A DNA stretch of 40,470 nucleotides, taken from a bacterium. GTDB taxonomy: Bacteria > Cyanobacteriota > Vampirovibrionia > Obscuribacterales > Obscuribacteraceae. Shown here piece by piece: positions 16,686 to 24,886 of the stretch. Each line of letters begins with the position of its first letter. Position 1 is the stretch's first letter. The stretch spans positions 1-40,470 of the forward strand of contig JAUIJG010000001.1 of NCBI GenBank assembly GCA_030431355.1, given 5' to 3'. The notes under the pieces were generated by a model. The model searched no databases, was not told where the DNA came from, and worked only from the letters and a program-made list of their open reading frames with translations. Made by a program: the position numbers and the translations under genes.

Positions 16686-17567
16686 TTACTTATTAAGCGC
16701 CTCAGCACCACCCACGATCTCAAGCAGTTCCTGGGTGATACTTGCCTGTCTGGCTTTGTTATATTCGAGGGTGAGAGCCTGAATTAATTCTTTGGCGTTA
16801 TTAGAAGCGTTGGACATGGCGTTCATTCTGGCAGCCAACTCAGAAGCAGAAGCTTCCAGCAGAGCCTGGAACATAACGTTTTCAACGTACTTGGGAAGCA
16901 ACTCTTCTTCCATCAACTCCATGAGCGTCGGCTCAAATATGGTCTCCGAGGAGAGAGGATAGTGGTCTACCCCTTCCGGAAGTTCCACAGGAAGATAGCT
17001 ATGGTTGATAACATCCTGACGAATCATGTTGACGAAATCGGTTCCGATGATTTCAACGGCATCGACTTCTTTTTTCTCATAGAGTTCGCAAACTTGTTCA
17101 GAGATCAGCTTGGCTTCATGAATAGAAGGCACTGCCGGCAGTAGCGTGAAAGTTTTGTACTTCTCCACTTTTACCCGCTTAAAGAATGCAGCTGCTTTCA
17201 AACCGACAGTAATGAGTCCGACCTCTTTACCTTCGTCCCTCAGGGCTTGAATCCTTCGAGCGGCAGCTTTCAAAACATTGGTGTTGTAAGAACCGCAAAG
17301 ACCTCTGTCTGAGCTAAGCACCACCAGTGCTACCTTCTTGATCTCTCTTCGTTCTAAAAGGGGCAGACCTTGCAAATCGATGTCCGCCACCTCTTCACAT
17401 ACCTGTTGAAGCAACCTGACGATACGACCGGTGAAAGGTCTGGCAGCAAGGGTACGCAACTGGGCACGTCTCACCTTGGCTGCTGCGACCAGTCGCATAG
17501 CCCGGGTTATCTTCTGGGTATTTTGTACACTGCGAATTCGTTGACGAATTGCCTTGAGGTTTGCCAT
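16686..17567 (-). CDS. atpG: ATP synthase F1 gamma subunit
   Basis: This is the central rotor shaft of the F1 motor. The N-terminal 'MANLKAIRQRIRSVQNTQKITRAMRLVAAAKVRRAQ' region and the C-terminal 'NAMSNASNNAKELIQALTLEYNKARQASITQELLEIVGGAEAL' region are diagnostic and form the coiled-coil shaft. The length of 293 aa is close to that of heterotrophic bacteria (about 287). The regulatory insertion of about 30 residues found in chloroplast and photosynthetic cyanobacterial gamma (total about 315) is absent. It is the last gene of the cluster and lies 32 bp after alpha. No beta or epsilon follows, so those must lie elsewhere, as in cyanobacteria. Cyanobacterial nomenclature calls this gene atpC. 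Confidence 0.96.
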   Translation of the reverse strand: MANLKAIRQRIRSVQNTQKITRAMRLVAAAKVRRAQLRTLAARPFTGRIVRLLQQVCEEVADIDLQGLPLLERREIKKVALVVLSSDRGLCGSYNTNVLKAAARRIQALRDEGKEVGLITVGLKAAAFFKRVKVEKYKTFTLLPAVPSIHEAKLISEQVCELYEKKEVDAVEIIGTDFVNMIRQDVINHSYLPVELPEGVDHYPLSSETIFEPTLMELMEEELLPKYVENVMFQALLEASASELAARMNAMSNASNNAKELIQALTLEYNKARQASITQELLEIVGGAEALNK

Positions 17568-17599
17568 GGATCAAGTCCTTACTTATACGCTGGGCCTAT

Positions 17600-19123
17600 C
17601 TAAGCTTTGAAGAAGTTGCTCTTGAATTTATCGAGTTGCTCGCGAAGATCCTTCTCAAGGTCACCTTCTACCTTACCGCCTTCCATCAATTTGGCTTTCA
17701 AGTCTTTGGCCTGGGCGGAGAGATACTTGAACCACTCGTCTTTGAAAGCAGAGATCTTATCGTTGTCGATATCGTCCAAAATGCCCTGGTTGGCGGCAAA
17801 TATTATCGACACCTGTTCTGCCAATAGAAGCGGCTGGTACTGAGGTTGTTTGAGAACCTCCATAAGTTTCTGACCACGGCGGATTTGAGCCTGGGTTGCT
17901 TTGTCCAGGTCCGATGCGAACTGGGCGAAAGCTTCCAGTTCACGGAACTGGGCAAGGTCAAGTCTCAACTTACCGGCAACCTGCTTCATACCTTTGGTCT
18001 GAGCGGCACCACCTACCCTACTTACCGAGATACCGGCGTTGATAGCAGGTCTTATACCAGCGTAGAAAAGGTCTGTCTCCAGGAAGATCTGACCATCGGT
18101 AATCGAGATTACGTTGGTGGGGATATAGGCGGAAACGTCACCAGCCTGGGTTTCAATGATAGGTAGAGCGGTAAGAGAGCCGGCTCCCAGGTCATCGTTC
18201 AATTTGGCGGCACGTTCCAACAATCTGGAGTGCAGGTAGAAAACGTCTCCCGGATAAGCTTCACGACCGGGCGGTCTTCTCAGAAGCAAACTCATGGCAC
18301 GATAAGCCTGGGCATGCTTGGAAAGGTCATCATAGATACAGAGCGCGTGCTGGCCCTTCCACATGAAGTGCTCGCCCATGGCGCAACCGGCGTAAGGAGC
18401 CAGGAACTGGAGAGCAGGAGCAGCAGTGGCAGGAGCGCTAACGATGATGGTGTACTCCATGGCGCCGTTCTCTTCGAGAATGTCACGGATACGACCGACG
18501 TTACTGGCTTTCTGACCGATGGCTACATATATACAGATAGGACGGTCGGGCTGATTCTTCTGGTTGATGATGGCGTCGATACCGATGGCGGTTTTACCGG
18601 TCTGACGGTCACCTATGATAAGTTCACGCTGGCCACGACCGATCGGGATCATGGCGTCGATGGCGGTCAATCCGGTCATAAGAGGTTCGTGTACCGACTT
18701 TCGAGTAACGATACCGGGAGCGACAATCTCCATCGGCTTGTATTCGTCGGTGACAATCGGTCCTTTACCGTCGATGGGCTGACCAAGTGGGTTGACGATT
18801 CTTCCCAGGAGGGCTTCACCGACAGGCACCGAGGCGATACGACCGGTGGTCTTAACCTGCATGCCTTCAGAAATTTTTCTACCTTCACCAAGAACAACAA
18901 CACCGACGTTGTCTTCTTCAAGGTTAAGCACCATCCCCATGGTCTTGTCTTCGTCGTCGAATTCGACAAGCTCCATCGACATGGCTTTCTCCATGCCGTA
19001 GACACGAGCAATACCGTCTCCAACCTGGAGCACGCTACCGACATTGGTGACGTTCAATTCGGATTTGTACTGCTCTAATTGTGCTTTCAAAACCGATGTG
19101 ATTTCGTCGGGTCTGATTGCCAT
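17600..19123 (-). CDS. atpA: ATP synthase F1 alpha subunit
   Basis: This is the non-catalytic nucleotide-binding subunit of F1. The Walker A P-loop GDRQTGKT is at residues 171-178, followed by 'AIGIDAI'. The conserved '[27 protein letters not shown]' stretch and '[33 protein letters not shown]' carry the arginine finger region. At 507 aa it has the usual length. It is 53 bp downstream of the delta gene, and RBS AGGA lies before the ATG. Sequence identity to known alpha subunits is evident throughout, without gaps. Confidence 0.98.
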   Translation of the reverse strand: MAIRPDEITSVLKAQLEQYKSELNVTNVGSVLQVGDGIARVYGMEKAMSMELVEFDDEDKTMGMVLNLEEDNVGVVVLGEGRKISEGMQVKTTGRIASVPVGEALLGRIVNPLGQPIDGKGPIVTDEYKPMEIVAPGIVTRKSVHEPLMTGLTAIDAMIPIGRGQRELIIGDRQTGKTAIGIDAIINQKNQPDRPICIYVAIGQKASNVGRIRDILEENGAMEYTIIVSAPATAAPALQFLAPYAGCAMGEHFMWKGQHALCIYDDLSKHAQAYRAMSLLLRRPPGREAYPGDVFYLHSRLLERAAKLNDDLGAGSLTALPIIETQAGDVSAYIPTNVISITDGQIFLETDLFYAGIRPAINAGISVSRVGGAAQTKGMKQVAGKLRLDLAQFRELEAFAQFASDLDKATQAQIRRGQKLMEVLKQPQYQPLLLAEQVSIIFAANQGILDDIDNDKISAFKDEWFKYLSAQAKDLKAKLMEGGKVEGDLEKDLREQLDKFKSNFFKA

Positions 19124-19176
19124 GGTGATTTCCTCTTATTTGCTTAATGCGGGGGATAACTGATTCAACTAATTAA

Positions 19177-19746
19177 CTAAACTGACAATAAACTTTTTTC
19201 GACAACCTGGAGTTTGCCTCGCAAGCTGCCATCGATAACCTGATCGCCCAATTTAAGGATCATGCCGCCGATCAAAGATGGGTCAACGCTGACTTCCAAC
19301 TCCAACCGCTTGCCCAGGTGCTTGGTGAGCCTTGCTTTAATATCTTGAACCTGTCCGTCGGATAGCTTCTGGGCAGAGATAAGCTCTCCTCCGACCACGT
19401 TCATGCGCTCCCGGAGAATTGTTTTGAAGGGCTTCTCCAGATAAGGAAGCAATTCCAACCTTCTTCTCTCGGAGAGTAATTCGAGCAATCTCAAGGTAGT
19501 ATCATCGACCCTGCCTTTGAAGATTTTGAGCAATAGCTCTTTCTTATCTTCCATTGAGAGGTTGGGATGATTCAAAACCAGAGAAAAATCTTCGTTGGTT
19601 TCAAAAATCTCGGCTATGACCTTGAGGTCGTTATGGATCCTCTCAAGCTTTTTCAAAGAGTCGGCTTGACCGCCCGAAGACTCTTCGGTTAGCTCTATAA
19701 CCGCTTCCGCGTATTGCGATGCTACTTGTTCTAGGTCACCGGACAT
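19177..19746 (-). CDS. atpH: ATP synthase F1 delta subunit (OSCP)
   Basis: This connects the peripheral stalk (b/b') to the top of F1. It is recognised from 'QYAEAVIELTEE' at the N-terminus, 'LNHPNLSMEDKKELLLKIF' in the N-terminal helical domain and the C-terminal 'LEVSVDPSLIGGMILKLGDQVIDGSLRGKL' signature. The length of 189 aa is normal. It sits between b and alpha, as in cyanobacterial and most bacterial operons. Confidence 0.96.
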   Translation of the reverse strand: MSGDLEQVASQYAEAVIELTEESSGGQADSLKKLERIHNDLKVIAEIFETNEDFSLVLNHPNLSMEDKKELLLKIFKGRVDDTTLRLLELLSERRRLELLPYLEKPFKTILRERMNVVGGELISAQKLSDGQVQDIKARLTKHLGKRLELEVSVDPSLIGGMILKLGDQVIDGSLRGKLQVVEKSLLSV

Positions 19747-19801
19747 CTATTTAATTAACCTCTAAGTCTTAAGAACCGTCTGTGTACCATTTGCCAGCCG
19801 T

Positions 19802-20380
19802 CTACCGGGTGGAACCGGAGCCGACCTTGCCTTTGCCGGCCACTACGGATTGGCTGGCACCGCCGAGAGAATCAAGTTGCTCTATAAATTGATTGAGCAA
19901 GAGTTTCTTCTCAGCTTCCGATACGTTGCTCTGAAGATAGCTTTTAGAGAGCTGCATGGCAGCTTTCACAGCCGCTTTCCGAGTCTCGGTCACCACCACC
20001 TGTCTCTCGTTTGCGATGGCAGCCTCAAACTTTTGCTTCAGATTTTCGATGTCTCGTTCGGTCTGGGCCTGCATCTCTTTTTTCATCTGCTCAGCCACTA
20101 CCTTGGCTTCATCGATGATCTTGGCAGCTTCCGCTTCGGCGTTTTCAACCTTGGCTTTCTGGGCGGCAAGAAATTCCTCGGCTTCGGCCCGGGATTTCTC
20201 AGCGGCATCGATGGTCTCGTTGATACTTCTGGCGCGCTTCTCAACCACGGATGGAATAACTTTTTTCCATCCCCAGATAACAAGACCGGCAAGTATCAAC
20301 CAGTTGACCAGGTTGCTCTGAAAATCCAGAACCACGTCCATGAAACTGCTGGCATGGTGAACTTCAGCGAAGAAAAACAT
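19802..20380 (-). CDS. atpF: ATP synthase F0 b subunit
   Basis: This is a peripheral stalk subunit. One N-terminal TM helix (about residues 12-37, 'MDVVLDFQSNLVNWLILAGLVIWGWKKVIP') is followed by a long charged coiled coil rich in Ala, Glu and Lys ('KSRAEAEEFLAAQKAKVENAEAEAAK'). The ATG overlaps the stop of the upstream b' gene by one base (TAATG), which favours equimolar coupled translation. The C-terminal 'GKGKVGSGSTR' tail is specific to this protein. Confidence 0.93.
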   Translation of the reverse strand: MFFFAEVHHASSFMDVVLDFQSNLVNWLILAGLVIWGWKKVIPSVVEKRARSINETIDAAEKSRAEAEEFLAAQKAKVENAEAEAAKIIDEAKVVAEQMKKEMQAQTERDIENLKQKFEAAIANERQVVVTETRKAAVKAAMQLSKSYLQSNVSEAEKKLLLNQFIEQLDSLGGASQSVVAGKGKVGSGSTR

Positions 20381-20856
20381 TAACAGGCTTCCTCCAGGGC
20401 TTTTTGAACCTGAGCAGGTTCAATCTCCACAGCTTTACTGCTACCCAGAAGTTTAGAGACTATTTCGGATACCAGCCTGGTTTCTTCTTCCACCAGGTTG
20501 CCCACCAGACTCTCTTTCTCTTTCAGGAAGCTGTTTTTAGCCTCATCGAACTTTGCTCTTCCATCACTTTCGATGGCAGCAAGCTTCTCGGAACGCTGTT
20601 TTTGAGCTTCTCCCATGGATTTGTTGATAATACTCTGGGCTTCCTCCCTGATCTCAGAGAGGTTCTTTTCGTACTTCTCAACCACTGCCTTGGCATCGTC
20701 ACGAAGCTCCTGGGCTTTCTTGTTGTCGCCGCTGATCTTGTCGCTACGACTCTCTATCGCCTCGCCCACGGGGGTAAGGAAGAGATTATCGAGCAAAACC
20801 ATGAACAAAAGAAAGCTCAATATGAATATGACAATGGTGGCGTTTAGCTCAAACAT
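20380..20856 (-). CDS. ATP synthase F0 b' subunit
   Basis: This is the second, distinct b-type stalk subunit (cyanobacterial atpG, also called atpX or atpF2). It has one N-terminal TM helix ('ATIVIFILSFLLFMVLLDNLFLTPVGEAIESR', the typical b' 'xFxxPVxxxIExR' exit), then a coiled coil ('AQELRDDAKAVVEKYEKNLSEIREEAQS'). A b plus b' heterodimer replaces the b homodimer in phototrophs and some other bacteria. It lies between c and b, as in cyanobacterial atp1 operons. Confidence 0.92.
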   Translation of the reverse strand: MFELNATIVIFILSFLLFMVLLDNLFLTPVGEAIESRSDKISGDNKKAQELRDDAKAVVEKYEKNLSEIREEAQSIINKSMGEAQKQRSEKLAAIESDGRAKFDEAKNSFLKEKESLVGNLVEEETRLVSEIVSKLLGSSKAVEIEPAQVQKALEEAC

Positions 20857-20919
20857 AGACTTAATTTACCGTCAAACTTGCTGCCTGGGTGATGTTAACT
20901 GCGCTATTCCAGCTCTCGA

Positions 20920-21228
20920 TTAGAGACCGAGAGGGAACATGTAGAGCAGGATAGCTACTACGAAAGCGAAAAGACCTAGCGCTTCCATAAGAGCGGCAAA
21001 GATGATGCCGTTGTTACGGAGACTAGCTTCCATCTCTGGCTGACGAGCCATTCCTTCCAACGCTTTGGAAGCAGCAATTCCGATACCGATTCCAGGGCCG
21101 AATACACCCACGGCGGCGATACCGGCGCCAACTCTGGACATGGCTTTGATGAAGGTATCAGCATCCATACCGGCAGCTCCGGCTGCTCCAGCTTGTGCTC
21201 CAGCTTCGGCAATTAATTGGTGGTCCAC
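20920..21228 (-). CDS. atpE: ATP synthase F0 c subunit
   Basis: This is the proteolipid of the rotor ring. It forms a two-helix hairpin with helix 1 'AGIAAVGVFGPGIGIGIAASKAL', the polar loop 'EGMARQPE' and helix 2 'IIFAALMEALGLFAFVVAILL'. The ion-carrying carboxylate is E82. The Gln in helix 1 and the Ser/Thr after the Glu that mark Na+-binding rings are absent (Ile and Ala here), so proton coupling is expected. At 102 aa it is about 20 residues longer than usual, because of an Ala/Gly-rich N-terminal extension (residues 5-22). The start is GTG at 21228, preceded by AAAGGGAGAAATAAA. Confidence 0.96.
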   Translation of the reverse strand: MDHQLIAEAGAQAGAAGAAGMDADTFIKAMSRVGAGIAAVGVFGPGIGIGIAASKALEGMARQPEMEASLRNNGIIFAALMEALGLFAFVVAILLYMFPLGL

Positions 21229-21283
21229 TTTATTTCTCCCTTTTTATTATGATTAACGACTGCCACTAAATGAAAAGTCACGG

Positions 21284-22054
21284 TCAGTGGTGATCGGCGA
21301 CAGCCATACCGATGTAAATCCCCGTAAGTAGGGCGAACACGAACGCCTGAATTAAGGCTATAAACATTTCGAATGCCATCACGCCCACAGGAGCGATGAT
21401 GAACGGGACTAACTTCAAGGCAACCATTCTGGTGATTTCATCAGCGGTTATAACGAGAAGAAGTCGAAGAGCCAGGGTGGAAGGACGAATAACAAGGTCC
21501 AACCATTCAACCGGGTTGAAGAGAAGTTCTTTGACGTAGGCGCCACCATGTTTGGCAAGCCCGGCTCCCAGATAGACAAAGAGGGAGATAATGGCAAGAC
21601 CGAAGGTGACGTTAAAGTCGGTGGTAGGAGACGCAATCTCCCAGTGCTCGACATGGGCTCCGTGGCCCAGGGTGGGCCATCCTGGAATGTACTCCAAGGC
21701 CTTCCAGGGACCGATACCAATCAAGTTGCCCACCAGGACAAAGATGAAGATTCCGGCTATGAGAGGAAGGAAAGCTTTGTAGTCTTTTCCAATCTGCCCC
21801 TGGGCAAGGTCCTTAACGAAGGCATAAATTCCTTCCGACACAGCCTGACCGGTTCCCCCGGGTCCATCTTTGACCAGAGAAGGCTTGACCGCGGCGGCAA
21901 ATAGCAAAATGCCCCCCATGCAAAGCCATGAAAGGGCAAGTGTATCGATATGAATGGCGCCCACAGTACCCAGGTAAGGAATCTGCTGACTGGCCGATTC
22001 GCCCACGTAGCTGTTAAAGACTGGATTATCGAGGGTTAGGTGTTTTCCGAGCAT
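21284..22054 (-). CDS. atpB: ATP synthase F0 a subunit
   Basis: This is the stator proton-channel subunit, a multi-pass membrane protein. The essential channel Arg is R197 in 'RPSTLALRLLLVITADEI'; the late Gln of the last helix is Q236 ('ALIQAFVFALLTGIYIG'), and 'TTDFNVTFGLA' marks the middle. The strongly conserved RLFGN segment reads RLLLV here (codons at 21452-21466), an unusual change in an otherwise normal sequence. Length 256 aa. The upstream gap to atpZ (224 bp) is larger than other gaps in the cluster and contains a perfect TTGACA on the minus strand (22230-22225) but no good -10 at the proper distance. Confidence 0.95.
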   Translation of the reverse strand: MLGKHLTLDNPVFNSYVGESASQQIPYLGTVGAIHIDTLALSWLCMGGILLFAAAVKPSLVKDGPGGTGQAVSEGIYAFVKDLAQGQIGKDYKAFLPLIAGIFIFVLVGNLIGIGPWKALEYIPGWPTLGHGAHVEHWEIASPTTDFNVTFGLAIISLFVYLGAGLAKHGGAYVKELLFNPVEWLDLVIRPSTLALRLLLVITADEITRMVALKLVPFIIAPVGVMAFEMFIALIQAFVFALLTGIYIGMAVADHH

Positions 22055-22278
22055 TGGGTTTCTTGCAATCCGATTTGGTTATTGACTGACATGTCGACAA
22101 AGCCATGAAGAACCGATTGAATTCCGGTTCCGCTCGACGCAAGCAAAATGATAGCAGACGCCTTATCTACTCAGTTTCTTAGCGATTGTTGAGAAATCTG
22201 CCGATTTTGTAGAAAAGGACGGGTTGTCAAAAGGACATTATGAGATCGGTTTAGCACACAGTTTCTTAAGCTGTTTCG

Positions 22279-22545
22279 TCAACTTTCGTCTTCTTTATTG
22301 TCAGGAGCTTCCTTCTTAAACCGCTCGGTGGCTTTAACCATTCGGAAGACACCCGCCGCAAAGCCGCCCATAATGCCGATCAAGGTAAGAAAGAAAGCTA
22401 GAGCGTTGTTCTCCAGCTTCTCTCCTATCCAGTAGCCAAGATATCCGAAGAGACAAGTCAAGACCACCAGGTTCATGCCCCATTGAGAGGCAAGTACCCA
22501 ACCCGCAGGTGAGTTAGATTTCAGTTCTTCACTCTCTTTGTCCAT
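22279..22545 (-). CDS. atpZ: AtpZ/AtpI family ATP synthase accessory membrane protein
   Basis: This is a small two-TM protein of the AtpI/AtpZ group, linked to F0 c-ring assembly or Mg2+/Ca2+ handling. The TM segments are 'GMNLVVLTCLFGYLGYWIG' and 'ALAFFLTLIGIMGGFAAGVFRMV', with charged termini. The GYWIGxxL...GIxxGFAAGxxRM pattern matches AtpZ-type proteins. It is the first gene of the ATP synthase cluster. No clear Shine-Dalgarno is seen before the ATG. The 224-bp gap before atpB means it could be transcribed with or separately from the rest. Confidence 0.82.
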   Translation of the reverse strand: MDKESEELKSNSPAGWVLASQWGMNLVVLTCLFGYLGYWIGEKLENNALAFFLTLIGIMGGFAAGVFRMVKATERFKKEAPDNKEDES

Positions 22546-22592
22546 GGATCGAATTAACTGTTTGTTAAGACCTGGTGTAACGCTCGTTTACC

Positions 22593-22623
22593 ATAATACC
22601 CCTTCCCGAAGATAACAAGTCAA
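22593..22623 (-). promoter_or_regulatory. Candidate sigma-70 promoter for the ATP synthase cluster
   Basis: On the minus strand TTGACT (22623-22618) is followed by TATTAT (22598-22593). Each matches its consensus at 5/6, but the 19-bp spacer is long. The start of transcription would be about 40 nt before the atpZ ATG. Confidence 0.4.
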
Positions 22624-22777
22624 TCCCCTGCCTGATTTCAGCTCTTGACCGGGTCCCCAACAGTCTCATAACAGTAATTGCAAAGAAGAGGGATGGTGAT
22701 AATCGCCCCGGAGCGGGAAGAGTCCGAATCCTAATAAATGATGATTTCTCCGTCGGTTCTTATATGGATAGCAAACC

Positions 22778-22794
22778 TTGGCATGCCCGGTGCA
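22778..22794 (+). promoter_or_regulatory. Sigma-54-like -24/-12 element upstream of pspA
   Basis: TTGGCATGCCCGGTGCA matches the sigma-54 consensus (YTGGCACGrNNNTTGCW) at nearly all key positions. It includes GG (22780-22781) and GC (22792-22793) separated by exactly 10 bp. It would start transcription about 100 nt before pspA. PspA genes in enterics are sigma-54 dependent, but cyanobacteria generally lack RpoN, so this may be chance. Confidence 0.3.
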
Positions 22795-22905
22795 ATAAAG
22801 AATGGGAGAAAGATATGTACAAATGGGAATAAAACCTATGGGTTTTGCTAGACTAATTTAGTATTCAAATACCTTTGATTCTTAAGGAAAAGGAGTTGTC
22901 GAGTA

Positions 22906-23664
22906 ATGTTCCAGCGCATCGCTACGCTGTTCAAGGCCATGGTCAATAATATTCTGGGCAAAATGGAAGACCCCCAGATGCTCCTCGAACAGACCTATCA
23001 GGATCTGCAACAGAATCTGATCCAGGTGCGCCAGGCAGTGGCCCAGGCGATTGCTACCGAGAAGCAGATAGAGCAGCAACTGCAGAAGAACAAGGATCAG
23101 GCAGCCACCTGGCAGAACAGAGCCGCAATGGCTGTCCAACAAAAGAACGACGACCTGGCAAGACAAGCCCTCCAGCGCAAACAACAATACTCCCAGGCTG
23201 CCGCTGATTTCGAAACCCAGCTCAAAGCTCAAAAAGAGACCACCGCCGGTCTCAGGCAGAGATTGACCGAACTGGAGAACGAAGTTCAAAAATATCAAAC
23301 GAAGAAACAAGTGCTTATTGCCAGGGACAAAGCAGCCCAGGCTACTTCTAAAGCAAACGAAATTTTGTCCAAAACATCGACCACCGGCGCTCTATCAATA
23401 ATGGATCGCATGGAAGAGAAAGTCGGTGAAAAAGAAGCAAGGGCAGCAGCCCTTGCCGAGCTAGGCACAGACTCCCTGGAAGACAAGTTCAAAGACTTTG
23501 AGGGCGACGCCAGTATAGAGATGGAGTTGCTTGCCCTGAAAGGGGAAGTACCTGCAGGCGGGGACAAAAATCTAATCACCCAGGACAAATCAGTTCCCTC
23601 CGACGGAGAGCTTCTCCTGGAAATCAAAGAAGACGCCGAAGAAGCACAAGAAGTCAAAGACTAG
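22906..23664 (+). CDS. pspA: PspA/IM30 family membrane-remodelling protein
   Basis: This is an ESCRT-III-like protein that coats and repairs the inner membrane under stress. The N-terminal amphipathic helix 'MFQRIATLFKAMVNNILGKMEDPQMLLEQTYQDLQ' is the family signature. It is followed by continuous coiled-coil helices rich in Gln, Ala and Lys, with 'ANEILSKTSTTGALSIMDRMEEKVGEKEARAAALAEL' as the later conserved part. At 252 aa it is longer than E. coli PspA (222) and shorter than typical Vipp1 (about 267). The C-terminal extension is acidic and does not clearly match the Vipp1 tail, so I call it PspA. It is divergent from the ATP synthase cluster and ends 10 bp from the convergent tgt. Confidence 0.9.
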   Translation: MFQRIATLFKAMVNNILGKMEDPQMLLEQTYQDLQQNLIQVRQAVAQAIATEKQIEQQLQKNKDQAATWQNRAAMAVQQKNDDLARQALQRKQQYSQAAADFETQLKAQKETTAGLRQRLTELENEVQKYQTKKQVLIARDKAAQATSKANEILSKTSTTGALSIMDRMEEKVGEKEARAAALAELGTDSLEDKFKDFEGDASIEMELLALKGEVPAGGDKNLITQDKSVPSDGELLLEIKEDAEEAQEVKD

Positions 23665-23674
23665 AAGCTTCTAT

Positions 23675-24815
23675 TCAAGCTCCCACAGTTCCCACTTCCT
23701 TTTCCATGGAGGCGGCGAAGCGATGGAAGTACTCTTTAAAGGTACCTTTTAATATAGCTTCTCTGCATTCTTTAGCCTGTCGTATCAAAAAGCGTACATT
23801 ATGTATGGACAAAAGGGTGGCACCTGCCATCTCCTTCTGGCGGATCAAATGACTGAGATAAGCCCTGCTGTGATTCCGGCAGGTGGAACAATCGCAATCC
23901 TTATCCAGGGGGTTTAGATCTTCGCGATACTCCGCGTTCTTGATGGCGATTCTGCCGAAGGAAGTGAAAGCCGCACCGTGCCGGGCCAACCGAGTGGGGG
24001 AGACACAATCGAACATGTCCGTGCCGCACCGAACCGAAAAAACAATGTCCCAGGGTGTGCCAACACCCATAAGGTAACGGGGCTTCTCCCTGGGCAAAAG
24101 GGGAGTAGCGAATAGAACAATCCTCTCTATGGTATCCCTGTCTTCACCAACAGCAACACCACCGATGGCATAGCCGGGCAAATCGAAGCCGGTTACCGCC
24201 TCCACCGACTCCTTGCGAAGCTCTTCATATATACTGCCCTGAACGATTCCGAAAAGGGCCTGACTGTCGCTACGGGCATGGCTTTCCACGCAGGTTTCCA
24301 GCCAGCGATGAGTCCTGTCCATGGCCGCCCTCATCCACGGTGGCAGGGTTTTTAACACAGTCATCAAAAGCCATAATGATGTCGGCCCCCAGAGCATTTT
24401 GGATCTCCATGGACTTTTCCGGCCCGATAAAGTGTTTTCGACCGCTTTTGTGATCCTGAAAGTGAACGCCATCATCGGTAATGCGCCTCAAACTATCGAG
24501 ACTGAAGACCTGAAAGCCACCGGAATCAGTTAAAACAGGCTTGTTCCAGTGCATGAATCCATGTAAGCCGCCTGCTTTCTTGACCAGCTCGTGGCCTGGT
24601 CGCAGATAGAGATGATATGCATTGGAGAGGACGATTTCTGCTCCGCAGCGCTCCACATCGTCAAAGGTCATCGCCCTCATGGCGGCATTGGTACCCACGG
24701 GCATAAACACCGGCGTCTCGATCTCACCATGGGGAGTTCTCAAGATACCAGCTCTAGCACCGGACCAGGGGCATTCCGCTTCCAGCTCAAAAGTGATTGA
24801 AAATTCTTTAGTCAT
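23675..24815 (-). pseudogene. tgt: Queuine tRNA-ribosyltransferase (tgt), interrupted by a one-base frameshift
   Basis: Tgt exchanges the anticodon-loop G34 for queuine or preQ1 in GUN tRNAs. The coding sequence is in two frames. The N-part starts with the ATG at 24815 and carries '[12 protein letters not shown]', the catalytic-pocket Asp D97 in [10 protein letters not shown], and '[16 protein letters not shown]'. The C-part resumes as '[17 protein letters not shown]...FGIVQGSIYEELR' and holds 'PGYAIGGVAVGE', the nucleophile region 'GTDMFDCVSPTRLARHG' and the zinc ligands CxCxxC plus His. The frames join if one G is dropped from the GGG at 24328-24330, giving NPATVDE-AAMDRT. Everything else is intact, so a homopolymer sequencing error is as likely as a real lesion. 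The stop lies 10 bp from the convergent pspA stop. Confidence 0.88.
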
Positions 24816-24886
24816 AGTAAAAGTTAGAGTTTATCAGGAAATGCTCCCTTATGATTTTCCGAATCATCCGATTTATAATTGATGAG

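Larger units (their letters stand above)
22546..22905. other. Divergent intergenic region between atpZ and pspA
   Basis: These 360 bp carry no convincing gene. They hold a candidate sigma-70 promoter towards atpZ, a sigma-54-like element towards pspA, and a TTGACC (22645-22650) with CATAAC 16 bp later on the plus strand. AAGGAG lies 10 bases before the pspA ATG. Confidence 0.6.

Noticed and set aside
18230..19078. 282-codon plus-strand ORF inside atpA
   Set aside because: It is a shadow frame. The minus strand encodes a gap-free alpha subunit over the same bases.
22202..22230. Perfect TTGACA on the minus strand between atpZ and atpB as an internal atp promoter
   Set aside because: No acceptable -10 lies 16-18 bp downstream (AAAATC or AAATCG).
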